The notes under the pieces were generated by a model, which ran no database searches, had not been told where the DNA came from, and saw only the letters and a list, made by a program, of their open reading frames with translations. From assembly GCF_001954195.1 (NCBI RefSeq), contig NZ_MBES01000012.1:1-64000 (forward strand): a DNA stretch of 64,000 bases, written 5' to 3'. Made by a program: the position numbers and the translations under genes. The stretch comes from Mycobacterium sp. IS-1264 (lineage in GTDB: Bacteria > Actinomycetota > Actinomycetes > Mycobacteriales > Mycobacteriaceae). Shown here piece after piece: positions 43,851-51,968 of the stretch (within the stretch, counting starts at the first letter, position 1; every line of letters begins with the position of its first letter).

Positions 43851-45260
43851 GTGAAACGGCTGAGCGGCTGGGACGCCGTACTTCTGTACAGCGAGACGCC
43901 CAACGTGCACATGCACACCATCAAAGCCGCGGTGATCGAGCTGGACCCGGCGAGTCGCAGCCTCGACCTGGAGTCGTTTCGCCGCGTCATCGGCGCCCGG
44001 CTGCACAAGCTCGAGCCGTTTTGCTATCAGCTCGTCGAGATCCCGTGGAAGTTTCACCATCCGATGTGGCGCGAGCACTGCGAGGTCGACCTGGAATACC
44101 ACATCCGGCCCTGGCAACTGCCGGCTCCCGGCGGGCGCCGCGAGTTGGACGAGGCGATCGGGCGGATCGCCAGCACCCCGCTCGACCGCGACCGCCCGCT
44201 GTGGGAGATGTACTTCGTCGAGGGCCTGGCCAACAACCGGGTAGCCGTCGTCGGCAAGATCCACCACGCGCTCGCCGACGGTGTCGCCTCGGCCAACCTG
44301 CTGGCGCGCGGCATGGACCTGCTGCCCACACCGGAGGGCGGTCCGCCGCAAAACGACCCGGCCCCCACCAAACGCCAGCTGCTGTCGTCGGCGTTCGTCG
44401 ACCATCTCCGGCAGGCCGGCAAGCTGCCGGCGACATTTCGCTACACCGCGCAGGGCATCGGCCGGGTGCGACGCAGCTCGCGCAAGCTCTCGCCGGAACT
44501 GAGCCGACCCTTCGAGCCGCCGCCGACGTTCATGAACCACATGATCACCCCGGAGCGCAGGTTCGCGACCGCGACGCTGGCGCTGGCCGACGTCAAGGAG
44601 ACCGGCAAGCGGCTCGGCGCGACCATCAACGACATGGTGCTGGCCATGTCGACCGGTGCGCTGCGCACGTTGCTGTTGCGCTACGACGGCAAGGCCGAGC
44701 CCCTGCTGGCCTCCGTTCCGGTGAGCTTCGACTTCTCGCCGGAGCGGATCTCCGGAAATCGCTTCAGCGGAATGCTGGTCGCACTCCCGACCGATGCCGA
44801 CGATCCGCTGGAGCGGGTGCGGTGCAGCCACGAGAACGCGATCTCGGCCAAGGAGGGCCACCAGCTCATGGGCCCGGAGCTGGTCAGCCGTTGGGCGGCG
44901 TACATGCCGCCGGTGGGGACGGAAGCCTTCTTCCGGTGGGCGTCCGGCCGGGACGGACAAAACAAGGTGCTCAACCTGAACATCTCGAACGTTCCCGGCC
45001 CGCGCGAGCGCGGCCGGGTGGGCGGCGCCCTGGTCACCGAGATCTATTCGGTGGGGCCGTTGACCGCCGGCAGCGGTCTCAACATCACCGTGTGGAGCTA
45101 CGTCGATCAGATCAACATCTCGGTGCTCACCGACGGTGCCACCGTCAAGGACCCGCACGAGGTGACCGAGGCCATGATCGCGGACTTCATCGAAATACGC
45201 CGGGCCGCAGGGCTTTCCGAAGAGCTGACGGTCATCGAGGCCGCGATGGCGCCGGCCTGA
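43851..45260 (+). CDS. Wax ester synthase/diacylglycerol acyltransferase (Rv0221 homologue)
   Basis: A 469-residue WS/DGAT enzyme, the same length as Rv0221. The catalytic HHxxxDG motif is IHHALADG (His138, His139, Asp143), with PLWEMYFVEGL upstream and NDMVLAM, and SNVPGPRE downstream, both family signatures. It esterifies fatty alcohols or diacylglycerol with acyl-CoA for storage lipid. Identity to the M. tuberculosis protein is high throughout. Start GTG 43851 has AAGGGG nearby. It lies in a run with lipC and echA1. Confidence 0.93.
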   Translation: MKRLSGWDAVLLYSETPNVHMHTIKAAVIELDPASRSLDLESFRRVIGARLHKLEPFCYQLVEIPWKFHHPMWREHCEVDLEYHIRPWQLPAPGGRRELDEAIGRIASTPLDRDRPLWEMYFVEGLANNRVAVVGKIHHALADGVASANLLARGMDLLPTPEGGPPQNDPAPTKRQLLSSAFVDHLRQAGKLPATFRYTAQGIGRVRRSSRKLSPELSRPFEPPPTFMNHMITPERRFATATLALADVKETGKRLGATINDMVLAMSTGALRTLLLRYDGKAEPLLASVPVSFDFSPERISGNRFSGMLVALPTDADDPLERVRCSHENAISAKEGHQLMGPELVSRWAAYMPPVGTEAFFRWASGRDGQNKVLNLNISNVPGPRERGRVGGALVTEIYSVGPLTAGSGLNITVWSYVDQINISVLTDGATVKDPHEVTEAMIADFIEIRRAAGLSEELTVIEAAMAPA

Positions 45261-45340
45261 CGGGCGGTAGTCGAAGCTCCGGGCGCGGCGGCCGTTACCA
45301 TCGGTCGGACACCAGCGATTCAAAGGAGACTCGCAGCACC

Positions 45341-46123
45341 GTGAGCGACGAAGCCCCCAATAACGAACCCGAAGTTCTCGTCGAGCAACGGGATCGAATC
45401 CTGATCATCACAATCAACCGGCCGAAGGCCAAGAACGCCGTCAACGCCGCCGTCAGCCGCGGGTTGGCCGACGCCATGGATCGGCTCGACGGCGATAACG
45501 GCCTGTCGGTGGGGATCCTGACCGGGGCGGGTGGCTCGTTCAGCGCCGGCATGGATCTCAAGGCGTTCGCCCGCGGCGAGAACGTCGTCGTCGAGGGCCG
45601 CGGCATGGGCTTCACCGAACGCCCCCCGGCCAAGCCGCTCATCGCCGCGGTGGAAGGGTTCGCGTTGGCCGGCGGCACCGAGCTGGCGCTGGCCACCGAT
45701 CTGATCGTCGCGTCCAGGGACTCGGCGTTCGGCATCCCCGAGGTCAAGCGCGGCCTGGTCGCCGGCGGCGGGGGACTGCTGCGGTTGCCCGAACGCATTC
45801 CCTACGCGATCGCGATGGAGCTGGCGCTGACCGGCGATAACCTCTCGGCCGAGCGCGCTCACGAGCTGGGCCTGGTCAACGTCCTGGCCGAGCCGGGCAA
45901 GGCGCTGGACGCGGCAATCGAGTTGGCGGAGAAGATCACCGCGAACGGACCGCTCGCGGTGGCCGCCACCAAGCGGATCATCACCGAATCCCGGGGCTGG
46001 AGCCGAGACACCATGTTCACCGAGCAGATCAAGATTCTGGCCCCGGTGTTCTCGTCGAACGACGCCAAGGAAGGCGCGATTGCGTTCGCGGAGAAGCGCC
46101 CGCCGCGCTGGACCGGAACGTAG
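45341..46123 (+). CDS. echA1: Enoyl-CoA hydratase EchA1
   Basis: A 260-residue crotonase. The oxyanion segments are NRPKAKNAVN and GGSFSAGMDLKAF; one acid-base Glu is in GGTELALATD and the second in FGIPEVKRGLVAGGGG. The end EKRPPRWTGT fits the trimer helix of hydratases. A good AAAGGAGA ribosome binding site stands before GTG 45341, which excludes the longer open frame. Homologue of Rv0222 (262 aa). It is the last gene before an accessory block, and a TetR gene converges with it three bases from the stop. Confidence 0.93.
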   Translation: MSDEAPNNEPEVLVEQRDRILIITINRPKAKNAVNAAVSRGLADAMDRLDGDNGLSVGILTGAGGSFSAGMDLKAFARGENVVVEGRGMGFTERPPAKPLIAAVEGFALAGGTELALATDLIVASRDSAFGIPEVKRGLVAGGGGLLRLPERIPYAIAMELALTGDNLSAERAHELGLVNVLAEPGKALDAAIELAEKITANGPLAVAATKRIITESRGWSRDTMFTEQIKILAPVFSSNDAKEGAIAFAEKRPPRWTGT

Positions 46124-46126
46124 GTC

Positions 46127-46726
46127 CTACGGGTCCGGGTCGGCCAGGTAGCGCTGCACGGTCGGCCCCAGCCAGCCGACCACATCGTCGATCGCGGCCG
46201 ACGCGATCGGCTCGATCCGCAGCTGGTAGCGCGCGAACGCCAGGCCCGCCAGGTGGCTGGCCACCAGCTCGACGCGCAGCTCGGCGTCGGCCACCCCGAA
46301 CTCCGCCGCGACCCGCTTCGCGATCGGCCCGGCGAGGCTGTCGTGCAACACCTTTCGCGCCTGGGGGTGGATCGCCGCCGAACGCCACAGCGTCAGGAAC
46401 GGCTCGAAGACGGCACCCTCCTCCCAGTGCTCGAGGAAGCGGCGCACCAGCCTCGGGCCGATCCGCTCGGTCCCCTCGTCGAGGAGCGCGGCGAGCTGAT
46501 GTAGCGGGTGCTCGGGTCCGGTCAGCGTGGACGCGGTGAAGAGACCTTCCTTGTTGCCGAAGAAGTAGTAGACCATCGCGACGTCCACGCCGGCGTCGGC
46601 GGCGATGGCGCGGACGGTGGCCCCCTCGTATCCCTCGCGCATGAAGCGTTCGCGCGCGGCGTCGAGGATTCGCTGTCGGTTCTGTTGACCGGTCCGCCAC
46701 CGGCCGGCCCGCCGCGGTTCGACCAT
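46127..46726 (-). CDS. TetR-family regulator
   Basis: A 199-residue repressor. The N-terminal DNA-binding domain is ILDAARERFMREGYEGATVRAIAADAGVDVAMVYYFFGNKEGLF, and the C-terminal domain resembles the TetR_C group found near lipid and drug genes. ATG 46726 is preceded by TATTGT with a six-base gap, a leaderless start. Two copies of TTCAAC-N4-GTTGAA-type sites lie between it and the divergent membrane methyltransferase gene, which is therefore the likely target. Sequence upstream to 46825 in this frame is not coding. Confidence 0.88.
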   Translation of the reverse strand: MVEPRRAGRWRTGQQNRQRILDAARERFMREGYEGATVRAIAADAGVDVAMVYYFFGNKEGLFTASTLTGPEHPLHQLAALLDEGTERIGPRLVRRFLEHWEEGAVFEPFLTLWRSAAIHPQARKVLHDSLAGPIAKRVAAEFGVADAELRVELVASHLAGLAFARYQLRIEPIASAAIDDVVGWLGPTVQRYLADPDP

Positions 46727-46732
46727 GACGTC

Positions 46733-46738
46733 ACAATA
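46733..46738 (-). promoter_or_regulatory. -10 TATTGT, leaderless start of tetR
   Basis: Read on the minus strand, TATTGT ends six bases before ATG 46726. Confidence 0.45.
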
Positions 46739-46739
46739 C

Positions 46740-46755
46740 TTCAACAACCGTTGAT
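46740..46755. promoter_or_regulatory. Operator half-match TTCAAC-AACC-GTTGAT
   Basis: Left arm TTCAAC and right arm GTTGAT (five of six) surround a 4-base spacer. The site lies immediately upstream of the tetR -10 and looks like the same site as 46784-46799. Confidence 0.5.
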
Positions 46756-46783
46756 GAATACCGCGCGCCGGCGTAGGTTGTTC

Positions 46784-46799
46784 TTCAACGGAGGTTGAA
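46784..46799. promoter_or_regulatory. Operator TTCAAC-GGAG-GTTGAA
   Basis: A perfect 6-base inverted repeat with a 4-base spacer, directly upstream of the AAAGGAGG ribosome binding site of the membrane methyltransferase gene. Confidence 0.6.
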
Positions 46800-46815
46800 G
46801 TAAAGGAGGTCCGCC

Positions 46816-47352
46816 ATGGTGACAACCGCGGGTCGACGCCTTTGGTGGCGACACCTGATGTCCGTCCTGCTCTTCCCGGTCACCGTGACGCTCGTCGTCC
46901 CGGCCCTGATCGTGATCCCGGCCGGGGTGCGAACCGCGCACCTCGGCACCGCGCTGACGGTGGTGCTGGTGACCGTCGGCTGCCTGCTGATCGCCGCCGG
47001 TCTGGCGCTGATGGTGTGGACGAACGTGCTGTTCGACCGCGTCGGCGAGGGCACGCTCGGGCTGGGCAAGGTGATGGGCGAGCCGGTCCACCTGGTGGTG
47101 CGCGGGCCCTACCGGCACGTGCGCAACCCGATGATCACCGGCGTGCTCTGCATCCTGCTCGGGGAGGCGGCCATCACCGCATCCGGCGGGCTGCTGACCT
47201 GGTTCGCGATCTTCTTCGCTTTCCAGGCCACCGCCATCTGGTTCTGGGAAGAGCCCCATCTCACCGAGCGCTACGGCAGTGAATACGTCGATTACCGGCG
47301 CAACGTCCCGCGCTGGATCCCCCGGATCACGGCCTGGACCCCGGGCACATAG
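46816..47352 (+). CDS. Isoprenylcysteine carboxyl methyltransferase-like membrane protein
   Basis: A 178-residue membrane protein with three to four helices (residues 17-37, 43-68, 107-140) and the ICMT/PEMT methyl-transfer signature in its C-terminal third: LVVRGPYRHVRNPM, then WEEPHLTERYGSEYVDYRRNVPRWIP. SAM is the expected methyl donor; the acceptor is unknown and bacteria lack the prenyl-protein substrate. AAAGGAGG ends eight bases before ATG 46816. A TetR operator overlaps the region just upstream, so it is probably repressed by the divergent regulator. Confidence 0.88.
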   Translation: MVTTAGRRLWWRHLMSVLLFPVTVTLVVPALIVIPAGVRTAHLGTALTVVLVTVGCLLIAAGLALMVWTNVLFDRVGEGTLGLGKVMGEPVHLVVRGPYRHVRNPMITGVLCILLGEAAITASGGLLTWFAIFFAFQATAIWFWEEPHLTERYGSEYVDYRRNVPRWIPRITAWTPGT

Positions 47353-47394
47353 AACTGGCGGTTTAGCAAATCGCGAGTGCGGGCACCTCTAGGC

Positions 47395-48207
47395 ATGCCC
47401 CCACACCAGGTCCTTCGTTTCCTTGCTCCCGCGTTAGTCGCGGCGGCGGGCGCTACTGCGCCCGTCCTGGCGTCTGCAATCCCCTTCGCCGCCGCCGATC
47501 CGTGTCCGGATGCTCAGGTGGTCTTTGCCCGCGGCACCGACGATCCTCCCGGTGTCGGCCCCACCGGCCAGGCCTTCCTCGACTCCCTGCGCCCGCGCGT
47601 CGGCACAAGGTCGTTCAACGTATATCCGGTCGACTACCCCGCGACGTATGACTTTACGAACGCGGCCAAGGTCGGAATCAGGGACGCGAGTTCGCATATC
47701 GTTTCGATGGCGCACGACTGCCCCAACACCAAGATGGTGCTCGGCGGTTACTCCTCAGGCGCGGCCGTGATGGGCTTCGTCACCTCGGCCGACGTGCCCG
47801 CTGGAATCGATCCGGCGAGCGTGCCCAAACCCTTGGACCCCGAGGTGGCCAACCACGTCTCCTCGGTCGTGCTCTACGCACTGCCGAGCGACAAGACGAT
47901 GCACCTTTTCGGCGCGCCGCCGGTTGTCATCGGCCCGCTTTATCAGGCCAAGACCATCGTGGTGTGCGCTCCCGGGGACCCGATCTGTTCCGACGGGGGG
48001 AGTTTCGACGTGCATAAGTCGTATTCGAGCAATGTCCCGGTGATCGACCAGGGCGCGGCCTTCGCGGCCGATCATCTTGCCGCGGCGGGTCCCGGCGGCC
48101 CGGCGGCTCCCGGCGGCCCACCGGTTCCCGCCGTCCCGGCGCCTGCGGGTCCCGGCTCGCCCGCGGCCGTTCTCGCGGCTCCGTCCGGTGCAGGCTCCGG
48201 CGGTTAA
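47395..48207 (+). CDS. Secreted cutinase-family esterase
   Basis: A 270-residue secreted hydrolase. Hydrophobic residues 8-28 with the AADPCP junction form a signal peptide. The nucleophile motif is GGYSSGAAVM (Ser), the acid is in CAPGDPICSDGG with Cys partners, and the His is in FDVHKSY. A Pro/Gly/Ala-rich tail of about 50 residues follows the catalytic domain and is probably a cell-wall linker. Family members in mycobacteria cleave lipids and polyesters outside the cell. ATG 47395 gives the better signal peptide; the earlier GTG 47377 is possible. I recall no cutinase at this point in M. tuberculosis. Confidence 0.9.
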   Translation: MPPHQVLRFLAPALVAAAGATAPVLASAIPFAAADPCPDAQVVFARGTDDPPGVGPTGQAFLDSLRPRVGTRSFNVYPVDYPATYDFTNAAKVGIRDASSHIVSMAHDCPNTKMVLGGYSSGAAVMGFVTSADVPAGIDPASVPKPLDPEVANHVSSVVLYALPSDKTMHLFGAPPVVIGPLYQAKTIVVCAPGDPICSDGGSFDVHKSYSSNVPVIDQGAAFAADHLAAAGPGGPAAPGGPPVPAVPAPAGPGSPAAVLAAPSGAGSGG

Positions 48208-48254
48208 CCGCGTTGGCGCCCTGACCGCATCCCGTCCACCCATCCGGCGTCGGT

Positions 48255-48294
48255 TACACTATGGCCTCAGTTTGTAAAGGGGGTGGGGATCCCC
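48255..48294 (+). promoter_or_regulatory. Promoter and leader hairpin of the acyl-CoA ligase gene
   Basis: TACACT (48255-48260) is a -10 that would give a leader of about 40 bases. The leader holds the perfect palindrome GGGGATCCCC (48285-48294) just before the ribosome binding site GAAGGATCGAGG. Confidence 0.4.
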
Positions 48295-48307
48295 AGAAGG
48301 ATCGAGG

Positions 48308-49810
48308 ATGAGCATTTCGTTGCTGCTTGAGATGGCCGCGTCGAGCAACCCCGATCGCATTGCCGTCGTCTCCGAGGACGTGCGCCTGACCACGCAGCAG
48401 CTCAGCGATCTCGCCGACGGCGGCGCGGGAGTCCTCGCGGAATCCGGCGCCAGGCACGTCGTCTACGTCGGGACCGGCGGCGCGATGCTGCCGCTGCTCA
48501 TCTTCGCCGCGGCGCGGGCCGGCCTGCCCTTCACCCCACTCAACTACCGGCTTTCGGCCGACGGCATCCAAACGTTGATCGATCGGCTGCCCGATCCGGT
48601 GGTGATCGTCGACGAGCGCTACCGGGAGATGCTCGGCGACGCCTCGCGGCGGGTGATGCTCACCGACGACTTCCTGACGGCCGCGCGCGAGGCGGCTGAC
48701 TTCGAAGCGGCGTTTGCCGACCCCGATTCCGTCGCGATCGTGCTCTTCACGTCGGGCACCACGTCGGCGCCCAAGGCCGTCGAACTCTCGCACAACAACC
48801 TGACCAGCTACGTCACCGGCACGGTCGAATTCGAGTCCGCCGCGCCGGACGACGCCGCGCTGATCTGTGTGCCGCCGTATCACATCGCCGGCATCAGCGC
48901 CGCCCTGTCAAACCTCTACGCCGGCCGCAAGATGGTCTACCTGCCCAACTTCGACGCCGACGAATGGGTGCGGCTGATCAAGGCCGAAAACGTGACCACC
49001 GCGACGGTGGTGCCCACGATGCTGGACCGAATAGTCACGGTGCTGGAAACCGGCGGCCACGACCTGCCGTCGCTGCGCAACCTGGCCTACGGCGGCTCGA
49101 AGGTCGGCCTGCCGCTGGTCCGCCGTGCACTCGAACTGTTGCCGCGGGTGGGCTTCGTCAACGCGTACGGCCTGACGGAGACGAGTTCGACGATCGCGGT
49201 GCTGACCCCCGACGACCACCGCGAGGCCCAGGCCGCCTCGGCGGCCGGCGTCGCCAAGCGGCTGGGGTCGGTCGGGCGCGCGGTGCCGGGCATCGAGCTG
49301 CAGATCCGCGACGAGGACGGCAGGGTGCTGGGGCCGGGCGAGACCGGCGAACTGTTCGTGCGCGGCGAGCAGGTCTCCGGCCGCTACACCGGGATCGGCT
49401 CGGTGCTCGACGAGAACGGCTGGTTCCCGACGCGCGACATCGCCACCCTCGACGAGGACGGCTACCTGTTCATCGGCGGCCGCAGCGACGACACCATCAT
49501 CCGCGGCGGCGAGAACATCGCGCCCGCGGAGCTGGAGGAGGTGCTGATCGAGCACCCGCACGTTCGCGACGTCGCGGTGGTCGGCGTCGAGGACCCGCAG
49601 TGGGGCCAGGCCATCACCGCGGTGGTGGTGCCGGCGCCCGGCAGCGTCCCGGACCCCGACGATCTGCGGGAGTACGTCCGCAAAACGTTGCGCGGGTCGC
49701 GCACCCCCGACCGGGTAGTCTTTCGCGACGAGTTGCCAACCACACCCACGGGCAAGGTGCTTCGCCGAGAGATCGTCGAAGAGCTGCGTGCCGCACCGGC
49801 CGAGCAGTGA
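48308..49810 (+). CDS. AMP-dependent acyl-CoA ligase (FadD-like)
   Basis: A 500-residue adenylate-forming enzyme. Motif A3 is LFTSGTTSAPKAVELSHNN, A5 is NAYGLTETSSTI, A8 is GGRSDDTIIRGGENIAPAELEE, and the C-terminal Lys is in TPTGKVLRREI. It probably makes an acyl-CoA, but the acid cannot be told from sequence. AGAAGGATCGAGG precedes ATG 48308. The 98-residue protein follows 14 bases behind, and a TetR gene converges on the pair, suggesting a small regulated catabolic unit. This gene has no counterpart at this place in M. tuberculosis as I recall. Confidence 0.9.
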   Translation: MSISLLLEMAASSNPDRIAVVSEDVRLTTQQLSDLADGGAGVLAESGARHVVYVGTGGAMLPLLIFAAARAGLPFTPLNYRLSADGIQTLIDRLPDPVVIVDERYREMLGDASRRVMLTDDFLTAAREAADFEAAFADPDSVAIVLFTSGTTSAPKAVELSHNNLTSYVTGTVEFESAAPDDAALICVPPYHIAGISAALSNLYAGRKMVYLPNFDADEWVRLIKAENVTTATVVPTMLDRIVTVLETGGHDLPSLRNLAYGGSKVGLPLVRRALELLPRVGFVNAYGLTETSSTIAVLTPDDHREAQAASAAGVAKRLGSVGRAVPGIELQIRDEDGRVLGPGETGELFVRGEQVSGRYTGIGSVLDENGWFPTRDIATLDEDGYLFIGGRSDDTIIRGGENIAPAELEEVLIEHPHVRDVAVVGVEDPQWGQAITAVVVPAPGSVPDPDDLREYVRKTLRGSRTPDRVVFRDELPTTPTGKVLRREIVEELRAAPAEQ

Positions 49811-49824
49811 GCAGAGGAAAAATC

Positions 49825-50121
49825 ATGATCAAGAACGGAACCCGCCTGGCCAGTCAGGTGTGTGACACCCAGGTCATCGTCGTCAGAAGTGCCGACAGCC
49901 TTGACGACCTGCGTTGCGGGGGTGTGCCGATGGTAGAGATCGGGGCGGAGCGGTCGGGCGAACTCGACCCGGCGTTCTCCGACGGCACCGTGATGGGCAA
50001 GCGCTACGTCGATGAAACCGGCGCGGAGGTGCTGGTGACCAAGCCGGGCGCGGGCAGCCTGAGCGTCGGGCAGACCGCCCTTCAGCTCAAAGAGGTCAAG
50101 CCGCTACCGGCCAGCGACTGA
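49825..50121 (+). CDS. 98-aa unknown protein downstream of the ligase
   Basis: A 98-residue soluble protein with a ribosome binding site AGAGGAAAA before ATG 49825. It has two Cys (SQVCDTQVIVVR and DDLRCGGVPM), a mostly beta pattern and no membrane segment. I recall similar small proteins beside acyl-CoA ligases in actinobacteria but know no function. Its position 14 bases after the ligase gene suggests a joint operon. A Cys-based metal site or a ligase partner are possible roles, both speculative. Confidence 0.82.
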   Translation: MIKNGTRLASQVCDTQVIVVRSADSLDDLRCGGVPMVEIGAERSGELDPAFSDGTVMGKRYVDETGAEVLVTKPGAGSLSVGQTALQLKEVKPLPASD

Positions 50122-50128
50122 GAGTCGG

Positions 50129-50791
50129 CTACGCGCCGGGAATTCCGTTGCGGCTGACGAATTCCCTTGCCTTGATCAGGAATTCGAGCTGCTCGGCAAC
50201 CTGGCTCAGCGGTTTCACGCTGCGCGTCGAGCGGGACAGCACGATCGCACCCTCCAGGGCGGCGATCGACATCACCGCCAGCGACGCGGCGTCGTCGTCA
50301 TTGAAGCCGTCGTTGGCGAACGCGTGGGTCATGGCGGTGCACCAGCGGTCCAGGATGGCGCCGGCCTCGGCCGAAAGCTTCGGTTCGTCGTCGTCCGAGC
50401 CGATGGCCGCCGCCACCACCGGGCAGCCTGCGGTGAAGTCGCCGTCGGTCAGCAGGCGCTCCCAGTACTCGATGAACTCGCGCAGCAGGGCCTTGGCGCC
50501 CCAGCCCGCGGCGTCGTCGATCATGGCGGTGATGGCATCTCCGGAGTACCGCAGCGCCTCCGCCAGAATCTGGTTGCGGCCTTCGGGGAAGTGGTAGTAG
50601 ACCGAGCCGCGCGGCGCGCCGCTGCGGGCCAGCACTTCGTCGATCGTCACCCCGGCGGCTCCGCGCTCGCGCATCACCTCAGCGGCGCTGATCAGCATCT
50701 TCTTCTTGGTGTCGCACCGCTTGGTCGTAACGGTGCCCCGCATGGGGTCGGTGACAGTCGGCACTGCCGTACCTCCTCCGGCCGGCGTCAT
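50129..50791 (-). CDS. TetR-family regulator (YxaF/LmrA type)
   Basis: A 220-residue repressor whose N-terminal DNA-binding domain reads MLISAAEVMRERGAAGVTIDEVLARSGAPRGSVYYHFPEGRNQI. Its ligand domain has GCPVVAAAIGSDDDEPK, close to the corresponding part of the regulator at 937, so both are of one subfamily. ATG 50791 overlaps the stop of a 43-residue upstream ORF (ATGA), so it is translated by coupling; Met17 at 50743 is an alternative start. Its targets are probably its own promoter, which carries a dyad at 50947-50966, and the flanking ligase and crotonase genes. Confidence 0.88.
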   Translation of the reverse strand: MTPAGGGTAVPTVTDPMRGTVTTKRCDTKKKMLISAAEVMRERGAAGVTIDEVLARSGAPRGSVYYHFPEGRNQILAEALRYSGDAITAMIDDAAGWGAKALLREFIEYWERLLTDGDFTAGCPVVAAAIGSDDDEPKLSAEAGAILDRWCTAMTHAFANDGFNDDDAASLAVMSIAALEGAIVLSRSTRSVKPLSQVAEQLEFLIKAREFVSRNGIPGA

Positions 50792-50919
50792 GCAGCGTGC
50801 GAGTGCCGCGGTACCGGCCAGTGCAGGTTGCGGGGGCTGAACCGGAACGAGCGGCGCTTGAGGTCAGGCATCTCGCGGGTGTACTGATAGCCAGCGACGT
50901 TGAGCTCGATAATCCACAT
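50788..50919 (-). CDS. 43-aa small protein coupled to tetR
   Basis: A short ORF of 43 residues beginning MWIIELNVAGYQYTREMPDL and ending with a basic, aromatic segment (RRSFRFSPRNLHWPVPRH). It has a proper ribosome binding site GGGAGA seven bases before ATG 50919 and a strong promoter further upstream. Its stop overlaps the tetR start by two bases (ATGA). I do not recognise the protein. It could be a leader peptide that sets tetR translation or a functional small protein; third positions rich in G or C (for example AAC GTC GCT GGC) favour real coding. Confidence 0.65.
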   Translation of the reverse strand: MWIIELNVAGYQYTREMPDLKRRSFRFSPRNLHWPVPRHSHAA

Positions 50920-50946
50920 GATTTTCTCCCGGCCTAGGTGCGGCCC

Positions 50947-50990
50947 ATGATTATGCTGAGAATCATATAAGACATCGGTCGAGTAAGCAA
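50947..50990 (-). promoter_or_regulatory. Promoter and operator of the small ORF-tetR operon
   Basis: On the minus strand TTGCTT (50990-50985) and TATGAT (50967-50962) are 17 bp apart, near-ideal sigma-A spacing. The inverted repeat ATGATT (50947-50952)/AATCAT (50961-50966) overlaps the -10 and the start region, as expected for TetR autorepression. Confidence 0.65.
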
Positions 50991-51082
50991 GTTTTATTCC
51001 CTATATAAACCCGACAGCACGGCTAATGGCGTAGGCGAGCCGTGAGTGGCCTACTGTGACGGGAAGGTAACCGTAGCGTTTC

Positions 51083-51098
51083 TATGCTGTATTGCATA
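51083..51098. promoter_or_regulatory. Dyad TATGC-TGTATT-GCATA upstream of the crotonase
   Basis: Five-base arms (51083-51087 and 51094-51098) with a 6-base spacer; the left arm overlaps TATGCT, a possible -10 for the plus-strand gene. Its arms differ from the 50947 dyad, so whether the same TetR binds is open. Confidence 0.35.
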
Positions 51099-51126
51099 AT
51101 TTCTCCGCCTGCGCTTCACTGTGACG

Positions 51127-51921
51127 ATGGCGCTACCAAATCTCGACACCGTGTCCCTCGAGCGCGACGGGCACGTCCTGCTGATCGGCCTGAACCGGCC
51201 GCATAAACGCAACGCCTTCGACCGGGCGATGCTTGCCGACCTGGCCCGCGCCTACGCGGTGCTGGAATCCGACCCGTCGGTGTGGGCGGGCGTGCTGTTC
51301 GCACACGGCGACCACTTCACCGCGGGCCTAGACCTCGTCGACGTCGGCCCGGGCATCGCGGCGGGGCAGAGTCCGGTGCCCGACGACGGCCGGGACCCCT
51401 GGCGGCTGGACGGCGCGTGGACCACCCCACTGGTCGCGGTCGCGCAGGGCTGGTGCATGACGCTGGGCATCGAATTGCTGCTCGCGGCCGACATCCGCGT
51501 CGCGGCCGCCGGAACGCGATTCACCCAGCTCGAGGTGCGGCGCGGCATCTACCCCTTCGGCGGCGCGACCATCCGGCTGCCCCGCGAGGCGGGGTGGGGC
51601 AATGCCATGCGCTGGCTGCTCACCGGCGACGAGTTCGACGCCGCCGAGGCCCACCGCATCGGGTTGGTCCAGGAAGTGGCCGACGATCCGGCGGCGGCGT
51701 TGGCCCGGGCGCGCGAGATCGCGCACACCGTCGCCGACCGCGCCGCGCCGCTGGGGGTGCGCGCCACGCTCGCCTCGGCGCACCTGGCCCGCCGCGAAGG
51801 GGAGGCGGCGGCCGTCGGTCGGCTACGGTCCGCCGTCGCCGAGCTGTTCGCCAGCGAGGACGCCGCCGAGGGCGTGCAATCGTTCGTCGAAAGGCGGCAG
51901 GCCCGGTTCGTCGGCCGCTAG
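51127..51921 (+). CDS. Enoyl-CoA hydratase/isomerase family protein
   Basis: A 264-residue crotonase from ATG 51127 (GTG 51121 is two codons earlier). Oxyanion-hole segments are NRPHKRNAFDRAM and HFTAGLDLVDVG. The expected acid-base Glu residues are present in LGIELLLAADIR and TQLEVRRGIYPFGGAT. The C-terminal FVERRQARFVGR fits hydratases. It is divergent from the tetR operon and may be a second target of that regulator, since ligase, TetR and hydratase together suggest a small acyl-CoA pathway. It converges with the aldehyde dehydrogenase gene, 47 bp away. Confidence 0.9.
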   Translation: MALPNLDTVSLERDGHVLLIGLNRPHKRNAFDRAMLADLARAYAVLESDPSVWAGVLFAHGDHFTAGLDLVDVGPGIAAGQSPVPDDGRDPWRLDGAWTTPLVAVAQGWCMTLGIELLLAADIRVAAAGTRFTQLEVRRGIYPFGGATIRLPREAGWGNAMRWLLTGDEFDAAEAHRIGLVQEVADDPAAALARAREIAHTVADRAAPLGVRATLASAHLARREGEAAAVGRLRSAVAELFASEDAAEGVQSFVERRQARFVGR

Positions 51922-51968
51922 GGCCGCAGCGCCGAACGTGCGGCTGGCCGCACGCTCGCGGCAAGTGC

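Noticed and set aside
42894..45323. 809-aa open frame opposite lipC and the wax ester synthase
   Set aside because: Spans two unrelated genes on the other strand and shows no recognisable domain.
51000..51120. Possible small RNA in the AT-richer gap
   Set aside because: The AT content is explained by divergent promoters and dyads; no hairpin with T-run is present.
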